In this document: positions 20,737 to 22,200 of the stretch, in pieces
Layout: each line of letters starts with the position of its first letter
Position numbering within the stretch: position 1 is the stretch's first letter
Virus record (IMG/VR): IMGVR_UViG_3300047547_000147
Location: 1 to 22,200 of that record
Reading direction: 5' to 3' (one strand)
DNA length: 22,200 nucleotides
Source of the DNA: a virus
Position numbers and translations under genes: made by a program
The notes under the pieces: model-generated
Database searches by the model: none
Told to the model about the DNA's origin: nothing
The model's input: the letters and a program-made list of their open reading frames with translations, nothing else

Positions 20737-22098
20737 ATGCACAAGCTTTTCCCCTACCAAGAACAAGGGATTAAATACCTATCTGGCAGAAAACACGCGC
20801 TTTTAGCGGATGAAATGGGCCTCGGTAAAACAGTCCAGGCCATCCGTGGCCTTGATGCTATCCTAGCAAAGACTGCCATTGTTATTTGTCCAAGTGTGGC
20901 GAGAATAAATTGGCTCCGCGAGTTTGAAATGTGGGGCCAAATATCAAGGAATATAGTTATAATGGAGCAGCTTTCCGACATGCCGCCGCAAGATAGCGTA
21001 ATCATATGTTCTTTTGATTATGCCACGAGAAATTTTGAAAAACTAAAAAAGATAGGGGCCGAAGCGTTAATTTTAGATGAAGCGCAATATGTAAAAACGG
21101 TTGGCGCCAAAAGAACAACAGCCATAATGGGAAAAAACGGGGTGTTGCATTCGGTTAAAAGAGCGTGGTTTCTGTCAGGTACCCCCGCGCCCAATCACCC
21201 CGGCGAATTGTGGGTTTTGCTATTTACTTTTGGCGTGACAAAAATGGCACACGATGCTTTTATAGAAAAGTATTGTACTTATCGTAAAACCACTTACGGG
21301 GTACAAATTACCGGCGCAAACCGAGCAAAAATCCCCGAGTTAAAACTTTTATTAAAAGATGTAATGCTTAGACGTTTAAAAAAGGACGTTATGAAAGAGC
21401 TTCCTCATATATCGTATACATACGAGCACGTACTTCCGGGTAGAGTAGCAATAGAAGATCAGGCTAGTTTCATGGATTATTTTGTGCCCACAGACAGACG
21501 CGCGGAGCTAAAAGAAAAATTACAAAAAGAAGCTGAACTTTTGCGGATGGTATTCGATGCGTCGGGGGATAACGCCGACGCTAAGTTCAAAACATTAGAA
21601 GGTGTTCAGCAAAGCGTGTCAACTCTCAGAAGATTTATAGGATTACAAAAAGTAGAGCCGGTAGTTGAATTAGTGAGAAGTGCTTTTCAAAACCATTCCT
21701 ATAAAAAGGTAGTTTTGTTTGCAGTACATCGCGATGTAATTGAAGGTCTAAGAGTAGGTCTACAAGAGTTTCACCCAGTAGTTATTTATGGCGGTACGGA
21801 CCCGAAAAAAAGGCAAAGAAATATAGATAGATTTCAAAAGTACGATAAGTACAAAATATTTATTGGTAACATTCAGGCCGCAGGTACAGCTATCACATTG
21901 ACGGCAGCGCACCACGTTTTATTTGTAGAACAAGATTGGGTTCCGGGGAATAACGCGCAAGCTGTTATGCGAGTACACCGAATTGGGCAGGAAAATAACG
22001 TGTCGGTGCGGTTCGTCACAATAGATAAAACCCTAGATACTAGAATAGCTTATCTACTTCGTAAGAAAACAGAAGAGCTAACCGAAATTTTTGACTAG
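20737..22098 (+). CDS. SNF2-family DNA helicase / translocase
   Basis: From ATG 20737 the protein has 453 residues and all main superfamily-2 SNF2 motifs: Q-like FPYQEQGIKYL at the start, Walker A DEMGLGKT (about 25-32), CPSVARINW (motif Ia region), DEAQ box (114-117), SGTP (motif III, 147-150), a C-terminal RecA domain with VVLFAVHRDVIEGL, and motifs V/VI in QAAGTAITLTAA and RVHRIGQ (412-418). This short, single-subunit form resembles the SMARCAL1-like helicases of phages, which are thought to remodel forks or help recombination. It starts opposite the tail-associated gene. In-frame Met codons at 20707 and 20644 are alternatives, but the Q motif follows 20737 directly. Confidence 0.93.
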   Translation: MHKLFPYQEQGIKYLSGRKHALLADEMGLGKTVQAIRGLDAILAKTAIVICPSVARINWLREFEMWGQISRNIVIMEQLSDMPPQDSVIICSFDYATRNFEKLKKIGAEALILDEAQYVKTVGAKRTTAIMGKNGVLHSVKRAWFLSGTPAPNHPGELWVLLFTFGVTKMAHDAFIEKYCTYRKTTYGVQITGANRAKIPELKLLLKDVMLRRLKKDVMKELPHISYTYEHVLPGRVAIEDQASFMDYFVPTDRRAELKEKLQKEAELLRMVFDASGDNADAKFKTLEGVQQSVSTLRRFIGLQKVEPVVELVRSAFQNHSYKKVVLFAVHRDVIEGLRVGLQEFHPVVIYGGTDPKKRQRNIDRFQKYDKYKIFIGNIQAAGTAITLTAAHHVLFVEQDWVPGNNAQAVMRVHRIGQENNVSVRFVTIDKTLDTRIAYLLRKKTEELTEIFD

Positions 22099-22163
22099 AC
22101 ATTATTTTATTTTTTAATCTATATTCTTTTTACAAATTAATTCACTTTTTTTCAGGGGGAAAA

Positions 22164-22200
22164 ATGGTAACAGTCACATTCGCTTGCGAATCTATTCCGC
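22164..22200 (+). CDS. Start of next plus-strand gene (partial)
   Basis: ATG 22164 is preceded by AGGGGGA at five bases, and the frame stays open to the window edge (MVTVTFACESIP). An A/T-rich 65-base gap separates it from the helicase gene. Too little is visible for a function. Confidence 0.6.
   Translation, partial: MVTVTFACESIP

Overview
The window is part of a short-tailed (podovirus-type) tailed-phage genome. The evidence is an ordered virion module read on the minus strand, from right to left: terminase small subunit, an accessory cluster, terminase large subunit, portal of the head-to-tail connector family, a Bbp19-like protein, scaffold-like protein, major capsid protein, small head or decoration proteins, T7 gp11-like tail adaptor, T7 gp12-like tail nozzle, and two internal-virion-type proteins, the last cut by the window edge. 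No tail sheath, tape measure or long-tail genes are seen. The host cannot be fixed from sequence alone. A phage-encoded lipoprotein with a lipobox, together with the podovirus virion set, points to a Gram-negative host. No integrase, tRNA gene or CRISPR array is visible.

Layout. 1-12976 (minus) is the late morphogenesis module, with tight or overlapping gene joints and a hairpin terminator after the capsid segment. An unusually well-folded intergenic RNA lies between the scaffold-like and capsid genes (5874-6027). Between the two terminase genes sits a non-structural-looking cassette: zinc-ribbon/coiled-coil protein, GT9/heptosyltransferase-like glycosyltransferase, SAM methyltransferase and a small protein. 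12977-13337 is non-coding, with a 12-bp inverted repeat flanking a G-rich tract, next to the small terminase gene. 13851-14095 is the divergent control region. 14096-15942 (plus) holds small early-type genes, including a lipoprotein and a membrane protein, several with near-identical translation starts. 15943-16415 is non-coding with inverted and direct repeats around a (TA)16 tract, and is a candidate origin or operator region. 16416-17806 (plus) holds a putative DNA-binding protein, a small conserved-looking protein, a candidate two-TM micro-protein and a RuvC-like resolvase, followed by a strong terminator at 17892-17939. 18233-18442 is a small plus-strand gene. 18448-20708 (minus) is a beta-helix tail spike with its upstream partner, an opposite-strand island inside the plus-strand early region. 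20737-22098 (plus) is an SNF2-type helicase, and another gene begins at 22164.

Inferred workflow: plus-strand genes supply early host-surface, regulatory and DNA-metabolism functions (helicase, resolvase). Minus-strand genes build and fill the particle and tail. The most unusual observations are the pseudoknotted RNA before the capsid gene, the repeat-flanked TA tract, a shared palindrome at two promoter-like sites, and two overlapping or antisense small ORFs with good ribosome binding sites.
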